Program-made: the position numbers and the translations under genes | In this document: positions 18,604 to 28,726 of the stretch, piece after piece | Position numbering within the stretch: the first letter of the stretch is position 1 | How the letters are laid out: each line of letters begins with the position of its first letter | Notes under the pieces: generated by a model | The model's database searches: none | What the model was told of the DNA's origin: nothing | Seen by the model: only the letters and a program-made list of their open reading frames with translations | Origin: Acrasis kona | Lineage: Eukaryota; Heterolobosea; Eutetramitea; Acrasida; Acrasidae | Assembly (NCBI GenBank): GCA_026419775.2 | Contig: JAOPGA020000837.1 | Span: 1-33,396 of the forward strand | Reading direction: 5' to 3' | DNA: 33,396 bases

Positions 18604-19163
18604 TTATAATACATTAAAGCGTTCGCTTACATTGCGTCGTGTTTGCTTATTGTATCGAAGCGCCAGATAGTACAACACTAGAACAAGTGTGCCAAGTCCT
18701 ATGTATTTGAGAACAGTCAATACACTTTTAAAATCCCTCCATCTAACATCTATTAAAGAAAGAAGCAAGAACAGATGATTATTACTGATGGGTACATATC
18801 GAACAGAAAACAAGTTCGGAGTTTCAAGAATACTAGTTGAGGAACTAGATGGCATTGCTACTCGGATTTGATTTAGTTCATCTTTACATGACTCATAAAT
18901 GTAAGCTAGATATGCTTCGTTTGGGCCGTCCAAGACCATCTATCACTCAAATCCAATTTAAAATCTATTATGCTTACTTGCTCTGGTTTGAATTCGGATA
19001 AAAACTTTGTGATTTGAATGATGTTATCACTTTGATGTTTGCGATCAAACCACTGTTTTCTGTGTTTTAATGCAATAAATAATGTATGTAAAGGAGCTTT
19101 TATATCTTTATCATTTGTAATCTCTTCAATCTTTGAAGCAACAGCCCCCGAGCCCTTCTTCAT
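18604..19163 (-). CDS. Unrecognised single-pass membrane protein, 173 aa
   Basis: Exon 19163-18978 (62 codons) and exon 18939-18604 flank a 38-nt intron (GTAAGC...GATAG) in phase 0. The N-terminal part is charged and helix-forming. A hydrophobic segment, YIGLGTLVLVLYYLAL, sits near the C-terminus and is followed by RYNKQTRRNVSERF, consistent with a tail-anchored or single-pass protein with a short basic cytosolic end. A weaker hydrophobic stretch (HLFLLLSLI) precedes it. No family is recognised. The ATG is only 27 bp from the divergent LRR gene. Confidence 0.68.
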
Positions 19164-19190
19164 TTTAAAGTGATAGTTGATTCTTACAAC
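19164..19190. promoter_or_regulatory. 27-bp divergent start region
   Basis: Only 27 bp separate the ATG at 19163 (minus) from the ATG at 19191 (plus). Any core promoter must overlap the coding sequence of one or both genes, or 5' UTRs must overlap. No TATA motif is evident in the gap. Confidence 0.5.
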
Positions 19191-20771
19191 ATGAAAAATT
19201 TAAACGCGGGAGCTTTAGGTTTGGTAATACCTTTCCTTGACACAACAACACTACTCACCCTATCTCATTGTTCGAAGAAACTGAACAATGAACTAAGAGT
19301 ATCGGAGTACAATTTTGAATTGACTGGGGACCAAGGGTCGGAGGTCTCTACAACTTTAATACAGCATGTTTTAAATACACCTTATTTCTCGGACAACTAC
19401 CAATTGCGCTTCAAGATCGATCGGAATCAGTACTCAGAGGTTATTGAGGCATTATTTCACAATCCTAAAATTCTTTTAAACATGACGTCGTTGGAAGTTA
19501 GCCCTTGGTACCAAGGAATTGAACTCGATCAAACATTTATGATGATATCAGCTCTAAAGAAAATACAAGTTCTCCTTTTGCCACAAAACGGAATTACAGA
19601 TGAAATTTTAAATCAAATATGCGATTGTAGCACGCTAAAGCAACTCAACATACAAGGTAATCCTGACATTTCCGAAAATGGATTTCAACACATTACACGT
19701 TTAAAGAAGCTGAACAAAATTGACGTATCTGAATCAGCAATTTCAGATTCAGTTTTCAGTGAAATTATTAAACAATTGTCAAATCTAGAAGAGATTCACA
19801 TCTCTCGCACATGTATCAGTGGTCAAACCCTGTTAGAATTGTTTGAACATCAACAACATCTTCACCAAAAGTTGAAGAGGCTTAACGTACTTCAATGTCC
19901 CAACATTACAGATTTGTCTTTTTTAAATTACCAAAACACTGGTACGGCATCATGTCTAGAGTCTTTCATGTGGGCAGAGACTCCTACAACAGCAGTTTCC
20001 ACAATTGATTTTATGGCACTTTCCAAGCATGTAAATCTCAGAGATCTTGTTTTAGTTAATGTATCAAAATTAAATAAAAAGTCAATAAACTATCTCTCTA
20101 AGCTCATCGAGCTGCAGTCACTTTGTTTGTGGGTAAATACAAATATAGAACAGCCTAATTATACTCTCAAACTGCTCGGGAAACTCTCAAAGCTTACAAG
20201 ACTGGATATCCAAGTGAATCAAGATATTGTGTCGGAAAAGCTTTTTTGTTGCCTACCGTCCTTACCAGAGCTAAAGCATATTAATATTGGTACAAGTTAT
20301 CGTGCCTCTTCAAATTGTGAGGGTCATTTAGATGAACAGATTGAATGTTTGTTCAAGTATAAAAATCTCAAAAGTATTGTTTTATCTACGCCCGGTTATT
20401 TTGTTCAGACCAAAGAAGTACTTTTAAAAATATTGGACCACATCAGAGTGATTAGAGTAAAAGAAATCAATTTACCAATCTTTGGAACAAACGTTGAGTG
20501 TGAACTACAGGAAAACAATACATTAGAGTCATGTACTATTTCTACCAATAGTGGTAGTGGTGAGGCATTAATAATAAAGTTTTTAAAGTCAACCACTGCA
20601 CTGATCAGGCTTGTGATTGAAGATGAGAGGTGTGTTGTTGGTATTGATACAATAAATGTTATTGTCACATCGTGTCAAAAGCTAAAGCTACTTGTGTTGC
20701 CAAGTCACCTCTCGACAATGCAGACAAAGATAAAGGAGTTTATGACATGCACTGAAGTTATTTTTCAATAA
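19191..20771 (+). CDS. F-box-like leucine-rich repeat protein
   Basis: 526 aa in a single exon from the ATG at 19191; an earlier in-frame start would have to be GTG. The N-terminus, LGLVIPFLDTTTLLTLSHCS, resembles an F-box, the SKP1-binding helix pair of SCF ubiquitin ligases. The rest is a chain of about 25-residue LRRs with LxxLxIxxNxxI-type units (for example LKQLNIQGNPDISENGFQHI and LEEIHISRTCISG), giving a curved solenoid that would bind a substrate. There is no membrane segment. This pairing is typical of F-box/LRR adaptors; the F-box call is weaker than the LRR call. Its 3' end is convergent with the secreted-protein gene, 47 bp away. Confidence 0.8.
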   Translation: MKNLNAGALGLVIPFLDTTTLLTLSHCSKKLNNELRVSEYNFELTGDQGSEVSTTLIQHVLNTPYFSDNYQLRFKIDRNQYSEVIEALFHNPKILLNMTSLEVSPWYQGIELDQTFMMISALKKIQVLLLPQNGITDEILNQICDCSTLKQLNIQGNPDISENGFQHITRLKKLNKIDVSESAISDSVFSEIIKQLSNLEEIHISRTCISGQTLLELFEHQQHLHQKLKRLNVLQCPNITDLSFLNYQNTGTASCLESFMWAETPTTAVSTIDFMALSKHVNLRDLVLVNVSKLNKKSINYLSKLIELQSLCLWVNTNIEQPNYTLKLLGKLSKLTRLDIQVNQDIVSEKLFCCLPSLPELKHINIGTSYRASSNCEGHLDEQIECLFKYKNLKSIVLSTPGYFVQTKEVLLKILDHIRVIRVKEINLPIFGTNVECELQENNTLESCTISTNSGSGEALIIKFLKSTTALIRLVIEDERCVVGIDTINVIVTSCQKLKLLVLPSHLSTMQTKIKEFMTCTEVIFQ

Positions 20772-20818
20772 ACTAAATCGTGTTAGCGCAACACAAATCA
20801 TGATAAATTTTATTTTTA
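20772..20818. terminator. Shared 3' region of two convergent genes
   Basis: These 47 bp lie between the two stop codons and contain overlapping TTTTATTTTTATT and ATAAATTTTAT. They could supply AT-rich poly(A) signals on both strands. Confidence 0.4.
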
Positions 20819-21648
20819 TTACACGGGTGGTACGAACGTGTTCACAATTGTGTTAAAGTAGGTTGTCAAACTGTATTGTCTGAAGTTCTGAGGTAAGTAA
20901 CCGGCACTCTCCAATTGAGCGTCATTACTGGCTGTTCCTTGGAAGGCTAAGAACAGATTCACGTTCCGCTCTTCATTTGAAGTGGATTGTGCGTACGCTT
21001 TTCCACATTCCAAACCTCTAATGCAAGGAAGACCAAAGGTAAGAAGGCATCCAAATCCACCAACGTCACAACCATTTTGGAATATAATACTGCTAGAATT
21101 GTTGTTTCCGTCAACTTTTGTTACTAATCCACCTGACAAGTTAATGACCGCTGTGAAGTATGTTGCGAAGTTTTTTTGATCCTTGTTGATGTAAATCATT
21201 TGGAATTAATAATGCACTTACAGGACTATTGTAGTAATGCGCTTCTGATGCTTGATCTCCGGCCCAAATTCTTATGAAGGAGGTGTTGCTTTGATTCATG
21301 ACTAGATAAGCTATACCAATAAGCTACAATGTTTCATTACTAGGACTTACAATCAAGAACTGTCAATTGATAAAATGTATCTGTCTTGACGCAAAAACCA
21401 TAGTATGTAGAAGTGCTAGAATTAAATGAAGGGTTCGTAGAGTTTCCGACGACCCCGTTATTGTTAGAACTAATACCGTCGTTAATTTCGATAGTAACTG
21501 TCATTTCTTGATTGTATGAACATTTCTTTGTCTTTCCATCGCACATGTCCTCTTGTTTGCATGCAGTTTTAGACGGACCTGCTGCGACGCATAATAATGT
21601 ACAAACAATTATGAATAGACTGATAAGTCTCGTTCCAAGTGACAACAT
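20819..21648 (-). CDS. Secreted Cys-rich protein, 249 aa
   Basis: Three exons, 21648-21351, 21310-21222 and 21181-20819, flank two 40-nt introns, both starting GTAAGT. The N-terminus MLSLGTRLISLFIIVCTLLC followed by VAAGPS is a clear signal peptide with a plausible cleavage site. The mature part has paired Cys (CKQEDMC, KKCSY, CDVGGFGC, PCIRGLEC) and many Asn-X-Ser/Thr sites, fitting an extracellular disulfide-bonded glycoprotein. No membrane anchor follows. I do not recognise the family. Splicing restores a continuous frame at both junctions, which supports the model strongly. Confidence 0.8.
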
Positions 21649-21810
21649 TTTTGACCCTTCTCCCGACAATTCAACGGTCAACTTTCGGTGTGACAGCTAA
21701 CAGGCATAATGATTGTAATGGGAATTTCATACTATTGGCCAAAGCTTGATAGTTGAAAGGTTGGTCATAGTTCTGTCAACCATCAACAAAACTTCATTCG
21801 ATAGCACATC

Positions 21811-22582
21811 ATGGCGGACACAATTTCTAGCATCAAATGCGTTAATATTGGTGACTCAGGAGTAGGAAAGACCTGGTAAGAGTTTATTTTTAAGCCCTCA
21901 TTAAAACAAAAAGTGTTTTGGTATCTTACGTTGAAAATGAATTCCCTGAAGAGTAATTATATTCTTTTATTCTCTAGTAACATTAAATAGACACGTGCCC
22001 ACAGCATTCGACAATTATACTGCAATCGTGGATCATAATAAGAGACCAATCACTGTTGGTCTATGGGATACCAGCGGTGTTGCTAGTGACACAATGCGTC
22101 CATTGAGCTACAATGACGCTGTAAGTGTTTTTAATTGATTTATATTCACAACTGTAGAAAGTTTTCATAATTTACTTTTCACTTGTTGATAGAGATAGTT
22201 TCAACCACGTGGAATTAAAGTGGGTTAAAGAACTCGAACAGAACAAACGTAAATTTAAAAAGGTTGCATTCTTCAAATATAACACCAAATAGATCTCGGC
22301 ACTCCATACTTACTTGTCGGCAATAAATCTGATCTTCGTGATGATGCCGATGCATGTAAAACTCTAGGTGTGACACCCATCAGCAAGAAGGAGGGACAGG
22401 AGCTTGCCAAAAAAGTCGGTGCTTACGGATATTTTGAATGCAGCGCTAAATTACAAACTGGTTTGGGTGAGGTCTTTGAAGCAGCTGTTGCTGCCGTTGT
22501 AGAGCCGACAAAACTTTTGAGCGAGAAAGACCTCAAAAAGATTGTAGACAAGAAAAAGAAAGGAGGTTGCAAAAATCAATAA
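21811..22582 (+). CDS. Rho-family-like small GTPase, 204 aa
   Basis: Five exons: 21811-21875, 21914-21952, 21991-22120, 22158-22248 and 22293-22582. The four introns are 38, 38, 37 and 44 nt. G1 is GDSGVGKTC (residues 14-22) and the switch I Thr is in HVPTAFDNY. G4 is NKSDL and G5 is ECSAK. The order VPTAFDNY...WDTSG...MRPLSY is Rho/Rac-like, and the C-terminus KKKKGGCKNQ is polybasic with a terminal CaaX-type Cys, so membrane attachment is likely. G3 reads WDTSGVASDTMRPLSY, not DTAGQE: the catalytic Gln is absent and the loop is one residue shorter, so GTP hydrolysis should be slow. The stop overlaps an AATAAA. The tetraspan gene is convergent 18 bp on. Confidence 0.9.
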
Positions 22583-22600
22583 AAACAAAACTATCTTTAC

Positions 22601-23305
22601 TTAAGCAATTACATCTCCTCCATCCTCTTCTTGGTTGGCCATCTCTTCTCCATCAATGTCCATCATGAGCGGCGTGCGGACAACTCTTTGGTCTGGCGTC
22701 TTGATCTTTTCTTCAAAGTCTGGAACCTTGTCCTCGCGTGACAGTGCTCTTAATCTGATGCACACCACGATGATGGTGATCAAAAATAGAATGGAAGTTA
22801 TGATGAAGACTGCAATTCCGACGCCCATTAATCGATCCTCATTGTAGGGGAATAAGAATCCAGCGGTAATGAGTTGTGCGACTCCGAAAATGATTAAGGA
22901 GGCGAGATAAATCCAAGTTAAAACCCTTTGTTCGAGTCTTTCGTATAAGCTGATTGATACAACCAAGTATCCCAATGCGACGCAAATAACGCTTAGTGTG
23001 GCCACTCCTAGGTTAGCGGCTAATCTGTCTTCTTTCTCATACTCAAAAATGTTGATGTAGTCGTTGAGGAGGACTGAAAACATTATAATCAATGCTATTT
23101 CATATAGCAGAATTAAAGTGTTCAGTATAATCAAGGCTAACGCGATAATGTTTGATAATCTGAACTTGTGAACAGTCACAGTTGTGTTGTGAACTGTGGC
23201 TTGTACCGAAGAGTCTGGTCTGTGCTTCAAGATACTAATAGGTCCGACCTTCTGGTCGTTAGGTGTGCTCCCAACAACTTGGTTGGATGGTGCTAGGTTT
23301 GACAT
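22601..23305 (-). CDS. Four-helix integral membrane protein
   Basis: 234 aa in a single exon. Four hydrophobic segments sit at about 52-80, 97-121, 128-152 and 160-185 (for example NIIALALIILNTLILLYEIA and MGVGIAVFIITSILFLITI). The N-terminal ~50 residues are polar, and the C-terminal ~48 are acidic and cytosolic-looking (FEEKIKTPDQR, ending GEEMANQEEDGGDVIA). The large-loop Cys motifs of true tetraspanins are missing, so I leave the family open. It is convergent with the GTPase gene, and its ATG is 94 bp downstream of the LAS1 stop. Confidence 0.75.
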   Translation of the reverse strand: MSNLAPSNQVVGSTPNDQKVGPISILKHRPDSSVQATVHNTTVTVHKFRLSNIIALALIILNTLILLYEIALIIMFSVLLNDYINIFEYEKEDRLAANLGVATLSVICVALGYLVVSISLYERLEQRVLTWIYLASLIIFGVAQLITAGFLFPYNEDRLMGVGIAVFIITSILFLITIIVVCIRLRALSREDKVPDFEEKIKTPDQRVVRTPLMMDIDGEEMANQEEDGGDVIA

Positions 23306-23399
23306 GCGTGTGGATACCGTTACGGGTTTTGGTATTGAAAATATTTTTGTTCAAATTAAGTCAAGGTAATGTCTGTCAAAAGTCACTTTACAAAATACA

Positions 23400-24821
23400 T
23401 TATTTTAGAATCCTCTTCTTACATAATGAAGCCGGTAAAAGCAAACCAGTAGAGAATTGTACGTCCTGAGAATGACCAATGGCCAAGCGATTGTTAACGC
23501 TCTTCCAACCAGAGAACGACTCTTGAGGTGAAGAATGTGCAGCATGAGCCTTGAACAACTTGACCAATTGATTCAACTTTTTATTATCTTGATGTGATTC
23601 ACATTGCTCAATCATGGCAATCATGTATTTGGAAATTAACTCCTCTTTCTCAAGATCAGAAACTACAATTTGATTCTTTTGGTTATGATGGCCCTTCTTC
23701 TTGGTAGTGGTGGTGGAGAAATCTTTAACTTGATCAAAACACAATTCTTTCAAGGATTTAAGAACTTCTTGAATCCACAAGAAGGCCATTTCAACATTAG
23801 AATCATTTATTATACAATCAGAAATACTTGACCCCGAGCGATGGTCCCTCACAATTTGAAACAGCGTATACAAAAGACTTGTTATAAACACATGCCTCCC
23901 CCCACATTTTTCAAAACAAGACATTAGAGGTAAAAGCAACACAGTTCTAATCTTTTTGATTTGATCCAAACAGTGGTCGCTACAAGGGTAATAAATAAAA
24001 TGCTTTTAAAAAAATCTTACATTTTTGTGGACTGTGTCGGTAGCAAAGCTCTCATTACAAACGCTCTGACAATCTCATCGTACGAATATCGATCTAGTAA
24101 TTCAACAACCCTATCAAGAGCACTTTGTTCGGAAACTGTTGGAAAAGAATTTAGAACAAGATGAAAACAAAATTAAAATACATTTTTTTTCTTTGCCAAG
24201 ACATGTTTTTGCAAAATCATTCATTCTCGTCATCACACTAAGTCTAAAATATTTTATTAATTGTTCCTGCTCTGACCAATAATAATGCTCTAACCACTGT
24301 AAGCCCATGCGAACAGAATTTAAAAGTATTGATTTTGAGGGAAGTATGCCGTGTGTTGCATCGTGTCTTAAATCAACAATTGCTTTTGGAAATCTAATAT
24401 TGGCCATTGAAGTGCTGATGCTCAATGCATATCGATTTTCGTCGCCCTGTAAGCTGTTTTTTTGTTGCTGTTGTTGAAATCCATTCACCATTCGAATCAA
24501 ACACATTGCAATGTGCTGCGCGGTCACATCATTCAAAATGCACTCAAACAAGTCCAAAGTAGCATCTACTGCGTGTGGAATGCGCGGTCTACTTTTCCAT
24601 ACTTTTAATCTATTCACGGCATGACACGTTCGAGAAGTATCCTGACTAAACAAACAATTTTTCACATACAACCATTCATCCCAATCATTCCAAGGCGTTA
24701 TATTACCAAAAGATTTTCTACATTTCATCAACAACAAACATTAAAAAAACACATACTTCAAGTTTTGCGTGGCATCAAATCGATCATGAAGAATCTTGGC
24801 CAAACGTTTTTCGTTCATCAT
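23400..24821 (-). CDS. LAS1: LAS1 pre-rRNA endonuclease
   Basis: Four exons: 24821-24757, 24717-24182, 24135-24021 and 23979-23400. The introns are 39, 46 and 41 nt; the protein is 431 aa. LAS1 cuts ITS2 in the pre-rRNA, working with the Grc3/Nol9 kinase in the nucleolus. The N-terminal domain is clear: WNDWDEWLYVKNCLF, LKVWKSRPRIPHAVDATLD, and AIVDLRHDATHGILPS near residue 135. RHDATH is the HEPN R-x4-H catalytic motif, intact. The downstream half is unlike any conserved block, as usual in this family. The ATG lies 31 bp after the VID27-like stop on the same strand. All three junctions keep the frame, so the model is good. Confidence 0.93.
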
Positions 24822-24852
24822 TACAAAAAAAAATAAATTACAAAAAAATATT

Positions 24853-27293
24853 TTATTTCCACGTCGTTTTATTCTTCTTGTATGGATTCTTGCTCACGTG
24901 AACCTTCTTCTCCAACAACACATCGCTTGGCGTAGCAACCAATATGGGAGCATTCTGACCAGGTTGATCCTGCCTCACGTTCGCAAATTGATTCTCCACG
25001 ATATTCTCAGATTCCTCCTTGATCACATAATCATTCAAATAACCCATCAACACCCTTCTAAAGTTCCAAGTGATCAAGAATCGACCGGTGTGAGTGACGA
25101 TCCAAACCTCGCCATCACATCCAGTATTAAACTTGGCACCGCCAAAATCAACCACTCCAGTTCTCTGCACGTCGGCAGTGGATAATTGCAACCTCCTGGG
25201 CGCAGGTTTTTGATTGCCCATGGGCACGCTGAATCCAGTCTTACCGTCGCCATCGGGCATCACGGTCTTGACCACCAACAAGTAAGAACGACAAGTGGCG
25301 ACCAAGTGTTTGCCGTCGGCAGTGACGTCTATGGACTTGATGGCGTCGCCACATCCAGGTAACAAAGTCTTTGCGCGGAACGCATTCTCTCCCTTGGATC
25401 CGCCGCTCTTCGGCATGCCCGGTATGCCAGTGTACAAACGAATTTCGCCGCGATCGCTTCCCACTGCCAAATAACCAGCGCTGCTGGTAGCAAAACAACT
25501 AAATTTGGGATTGCTCTTGTTGGTGATTTTATTAATGTCTCCGACGATTTTGCTCTGGGTGAATATTCTTGGATCCAGCGCGAATACTACGTTTTGGTTG
25601 AGACCGCCGAACAATGGATTGGATGTTTGCGGTGCGTACTTATCCACGGGTGCCAAATCTTGAATGGGCACCAAATCTTGATAAGTGTTGTATTCTTCCA
25701 CCACCTTGCCCTTCTCCAAATCCATCCTGTAAATCTTGCCCTTGCGAGATTCGTCCTGTTGATCGGGGTGGATCATGAGCAGGGAATCGTCTTGTTGATG
25801 CAACATGGCCTTGTGGGGAGTGAACAGCGTTCCGTCCAGGGTCTTCACGTCCTGAATGGTGTTGAGGTACTCTGGAACGGCATCTTCCTTGGTGCGATTG
25901 AACACTCCAATGTTGGGTCCTCTCACTACGAACGTGCGTCCGTGTCGATAACTATCCACCAACAAACTATTCTTCACGTTCTTCGATTTGCTCTTGACTG
26001 GCGATTTGAGCTTGCATTCTTCCTCTTCGTAATCCGATTCTTCGTCTTGTTCTTGGCGTTCGTCGTCGCCTTCTTCGTCGCTAGAATAGACGAATCCTCC
26101 CTGGTTCATGAAATCCATAAAATCTTGACTCTCCAAGTAATTGGAATCGGATCCGGATTGTTCCTTCTTGACGTTGACGCTCTCGTTGTAAAATTCTTGA
26201 TCCACCAATCCCAACTTGCTGAAATCCAATTGAGTGCCCGATTCGTACACGCAGCGATTCAACATTTTTTTGAACTCCATCTCTTCCTTTTGATCATGGA
26301 ACACGATGCTCCACGTGGTGAATGGTTCCAGGAGGTACCAAATGATGGAATGATGTTCTTCGTAGCATTGAACTCCCATGCGCGCTTCAATCTCTTGAGC
26401 CAATAACTTCTCTCCCTTCTTGTCTTCAATGTGTAAAATGTACGAAAAATCTTGGACTGCTTGTGAGTCGCTCATGGAAGTGATGACTGCGTTCACGTTG
26501 AGCATTTTTGGATCGAAAGTGTTGGTGGATTCGTTGTAATAGTAGAGATCGCAACGAAGGGCGCGGATGATTAGATTTTCTTCGAGGGTTTCAAAGTGGG
26601 CCACGGTTGGTTGCGGATAAATTGATTTGGAGGCCCTTGGTGGTGTTTCTACCAACTTGGAGGGTGATGGAACGGGTGATTGTGATTTTCTTGCAGGTGT
26701 GGTTAGTACTGGCTTGGGTGCTTGTTTGGGTTGTTGACTTGGAGGGACGAGGGAATTCATGGTGATCAAGTCAAAGGGCAAACTTAATGATCCAATGTTG
26801 ACGCTTAATTCGGCCTGGTCTCCTTCATCTTGGGTGTTGGGTGCCCTGTCGTAATTGTGTTCGAAAATGCACTCGCTGGCAATGCTTTGGAATTGCTTCT
26901 CTGATTCTTCGTTACTTTTATTGTTCTTGAAGACAAATGCATGGATGACGGTACCAGTTCTCCAGCAGTAGGCAATCACACCCTGATGTGTGTTGCTGAC
27001 TTTTGATAGTTGCATGACCTCGTCAAGAACGTACTCGTATTGTTGTTCTGTAGAGTTTTTAAGTAAGATTGAAGAATGTTAAAATTACCGTCGGTACTGC
27101 TGTCTTCTGTTGCTTCGTCGTTCTTAACAATCATGTTGGTATCAAAGTTGCTTGTGGTGCTTTTGTCGATTTTGAGGGTTGCTGTCATGAATAATGTCTT
27201 TGCTATTGTTTTATCAATAAGGATCAACGATCCATGTGCCTCAAATGATTTTGCACTGCTTCCCCATAACGATGTGGTTAGTCTTCTCCACAT
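24853..27293 (-). CDS. VID27: VID27-like WD-repeat protein, 799 aa
   Basis: Exon 27293-27089 and exon 27047-24853 flank a 41-nt intron (GTAATT...CTACAG). The N-terminus MWRRLTTSLWGSSAKSFEA and the C-terminal half match the VID27 layout. An acidic linker (DEEGDDERQEQDEESDYEEE) comes first, then a beta-propeller region with FNRTKEDAVPEYL, LFTPHKAMLHQQDDSLLMI, KFSCFATSSAGYLAVGSDRG, EIRLYTG and CDGEVWIVTHTGRFLITWNF. The length is close to the yeast protein. VID27 is a cytoplasmic protein of poorly defined role (vacuole import and degradation screens). An antisense ORF of 270 codons at 25594-26406 is a codon-bias shadow. The start codon's CATG is shared with an opposite-strand ATG. Confidence 0.88.
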
Positions 27294-27580
27294 GGTTCAA
27301 TTTCTTCGATCGAAATGGCGCGATTGGAACACTATTGTAACGGAAATGCAAGTTGGTTGCGTTGACCATTCTACAGTATTAATTGATTTGTTTTAGATTT
27401 GAGTTGAGGCAATATGATACAAGCGTTAATGAGACTATTCTTCGCATTTAATGCATATCGCAACAGCTGAAAATCCATCTCGAACAAACTCAACAGAACT
27501 TGCTAGAGCAGCGAAAACGATTTGCACGCAACAGAAAATATTTATCAAGATGTAAACCATCATCAGAGTCAGTAAGATAG
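27292..27580 (+). pseudogene. Coding-like remnant with coiled coil, frame-broken
   Basis: The plus-strand ATG at 27292 opens MVQFLRSKWRDWNTIVTEMQ and ends at a TAG (27394-27396). A second frame from 27397 (FELRQYDTSVNETILRI) meets a TAA at 27449-27451. It then continues as a clear charged coiled coil (QQLKIHLEQTQQNLLEQRKR) to the stop at 27580. The two parts share no frame, and no normal-length intron joins them in phase. It could be a decayed gene, a gene with sequence errors, or two unrelated pieces. Its ATG overlaps the VID27-like ATG on the other strand within a single CATG. Confidence 0.3.
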
Positions 27581-27881
27581 GCTATTTGTCACGAAATTAG
27601 TTTTATAAAAAGAGGTGATTTGATTCATTTCACCAATTGATTATTTAACACAACTCGAGGAAATACAGTAGATGATATATTTTGAAATTATCGCAAAGTT
27701 ATAAAACAATTTTAACAAAATTAATGTATGATTAATCTGATTTAGTTACAATTTACTTTTTCTATCCGTATGGGTTGGTGCCTTGTTCTTCTTTGCTTAA
27801 CAAGTCTAGTTCGTGATCAGTACGACCAAAAAGTGTTTTGAATCGTTCGATCACTGCTTGTATGCTGAGGCAATAAATAGA
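27581..27881. other. Intergenic, no gene seen
   Basis: AT-rich sequence with no supported gene, RNA gene or clear repeat. Confidence 0.4.
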
Positions 27882-28589
27882 TTATTGTAACCATAACCTT
27901 TTTTGAATAGATAGAAGTGGAAGGTGTGAGAATAACTTCTCACAGAATTTGAGGGAAGGTTGCTTCTTCTTGTTGGCGGCCTCATTTGACATAGGGACGG
28001 AGCGGGTGGAGGCGCCAATGATGAACCACTTGTTGTGCTCAACAACCGTAATATAATCGTCAGCATTGCAGACTTCAATAGTGAAGTCGGTGGCAAAGTG
28101 AGCACCAAGGTTGTAATTGATAGTGAGCATGTGTTTCGAAATATGAAGTTCGCGGAGAGTGGATTCGATGCGGGAGCATGTGGTGTCTCTGTTACATTTA
28201 AAGTCGGCCACGAAGCGGAATTTACCCTCCGCCGCGGGAAGGCAGGCAAGGTCGGAGAAGGTTGCTCTGCTGGCGTCCACAAATCGGCCGATCTGGTTTT
28301 GTGATTTCGCGAGTGATTCGGGGTCACAAAGGATCATCAGGTAGCGGTGAGATGCTCCGGANGGTTTAATTGTCGCCGAAAGTTCCTTAATATCCCAAAT
28401 GTGATGGTCGTCGGGAATTGATTGCATAAGCAAGCAGGAACAATGTGAAGCAGTCCAGGAAGCGTCGCATGCGAATGGTCCAACGTAGAATTGGGCGAGT
28501 TCCTTGGGGAAGGAAACAAATTCGAAGGTGGTGTTCACACAAACGCAGAATACTTCAACGAAGCTGGTTTTCACATGGGATACCTGCAT
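27882..28589 (-). CDS. Unrecognised GC-richer gene
   Basis: 235 aa from the ATG at 28589, with one N at 28362 (an undefined residue). Codon third positions are rich in C, unlike the A/T-ending codons nearby, and this argues that the minus strand is the coding one. The product has several Cys, a polar centre and no membrane segment: IGRFVDASRATFSDLACLPA, FVADFKCNRDTTCSRIEST and NYNLGAHFATDFTIEVCNAD. I recognise no family. A plus-strand ORF at 28035-28304 is its shadow. The start could also be the Met at 28427. Its codon usage suggests a different origin from the housekeeping block. Confidence 0.5.
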   Translation of the reverse strand: MQVSHVKTSFVEVFCVCVNTTFEFVSFPKELAQFYVGPFACDASWTASHCSCLLMQSIPDDHHIWDIKELSATIKXSGASHRYLMILCDPESLAKSQNQIGRFVDASRATFSDLACLPAAEGKFRFVADFKCNRDTTCSRIESTLRELHISKHMLTINYNLGAHFATDFTIEVCNADDYITVVEHNKWFIIGASTRSVPMSNEAANKKKQPSLKFCEKLFSHLPLLSIQKRLWLQ

Positions 28590-28726
28590 CCTGAAATTGC
28601 TTTGGATTTGTCTTCAAACAGGCAAAAAGTTGAAACCATCAAGAAAATGATCCGTGCATATGCGGTAAGTAATAATTTCATCAGTCACACTAATACTAAT
28701 GAATAGGTTGAAGCCTCTTTATCAAT

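Noticed and set aside
25594-26406. 270-codon plus-strand ORF
   Set aside because: Antisense shadow of the VID27-like gene, which has clear family motifs on the other strand.
28035-28304. 89-codon plus-strand ORF
   Set aside because: Antisense to the 27882-28589 gene, whose codon third positions support the minus strand.
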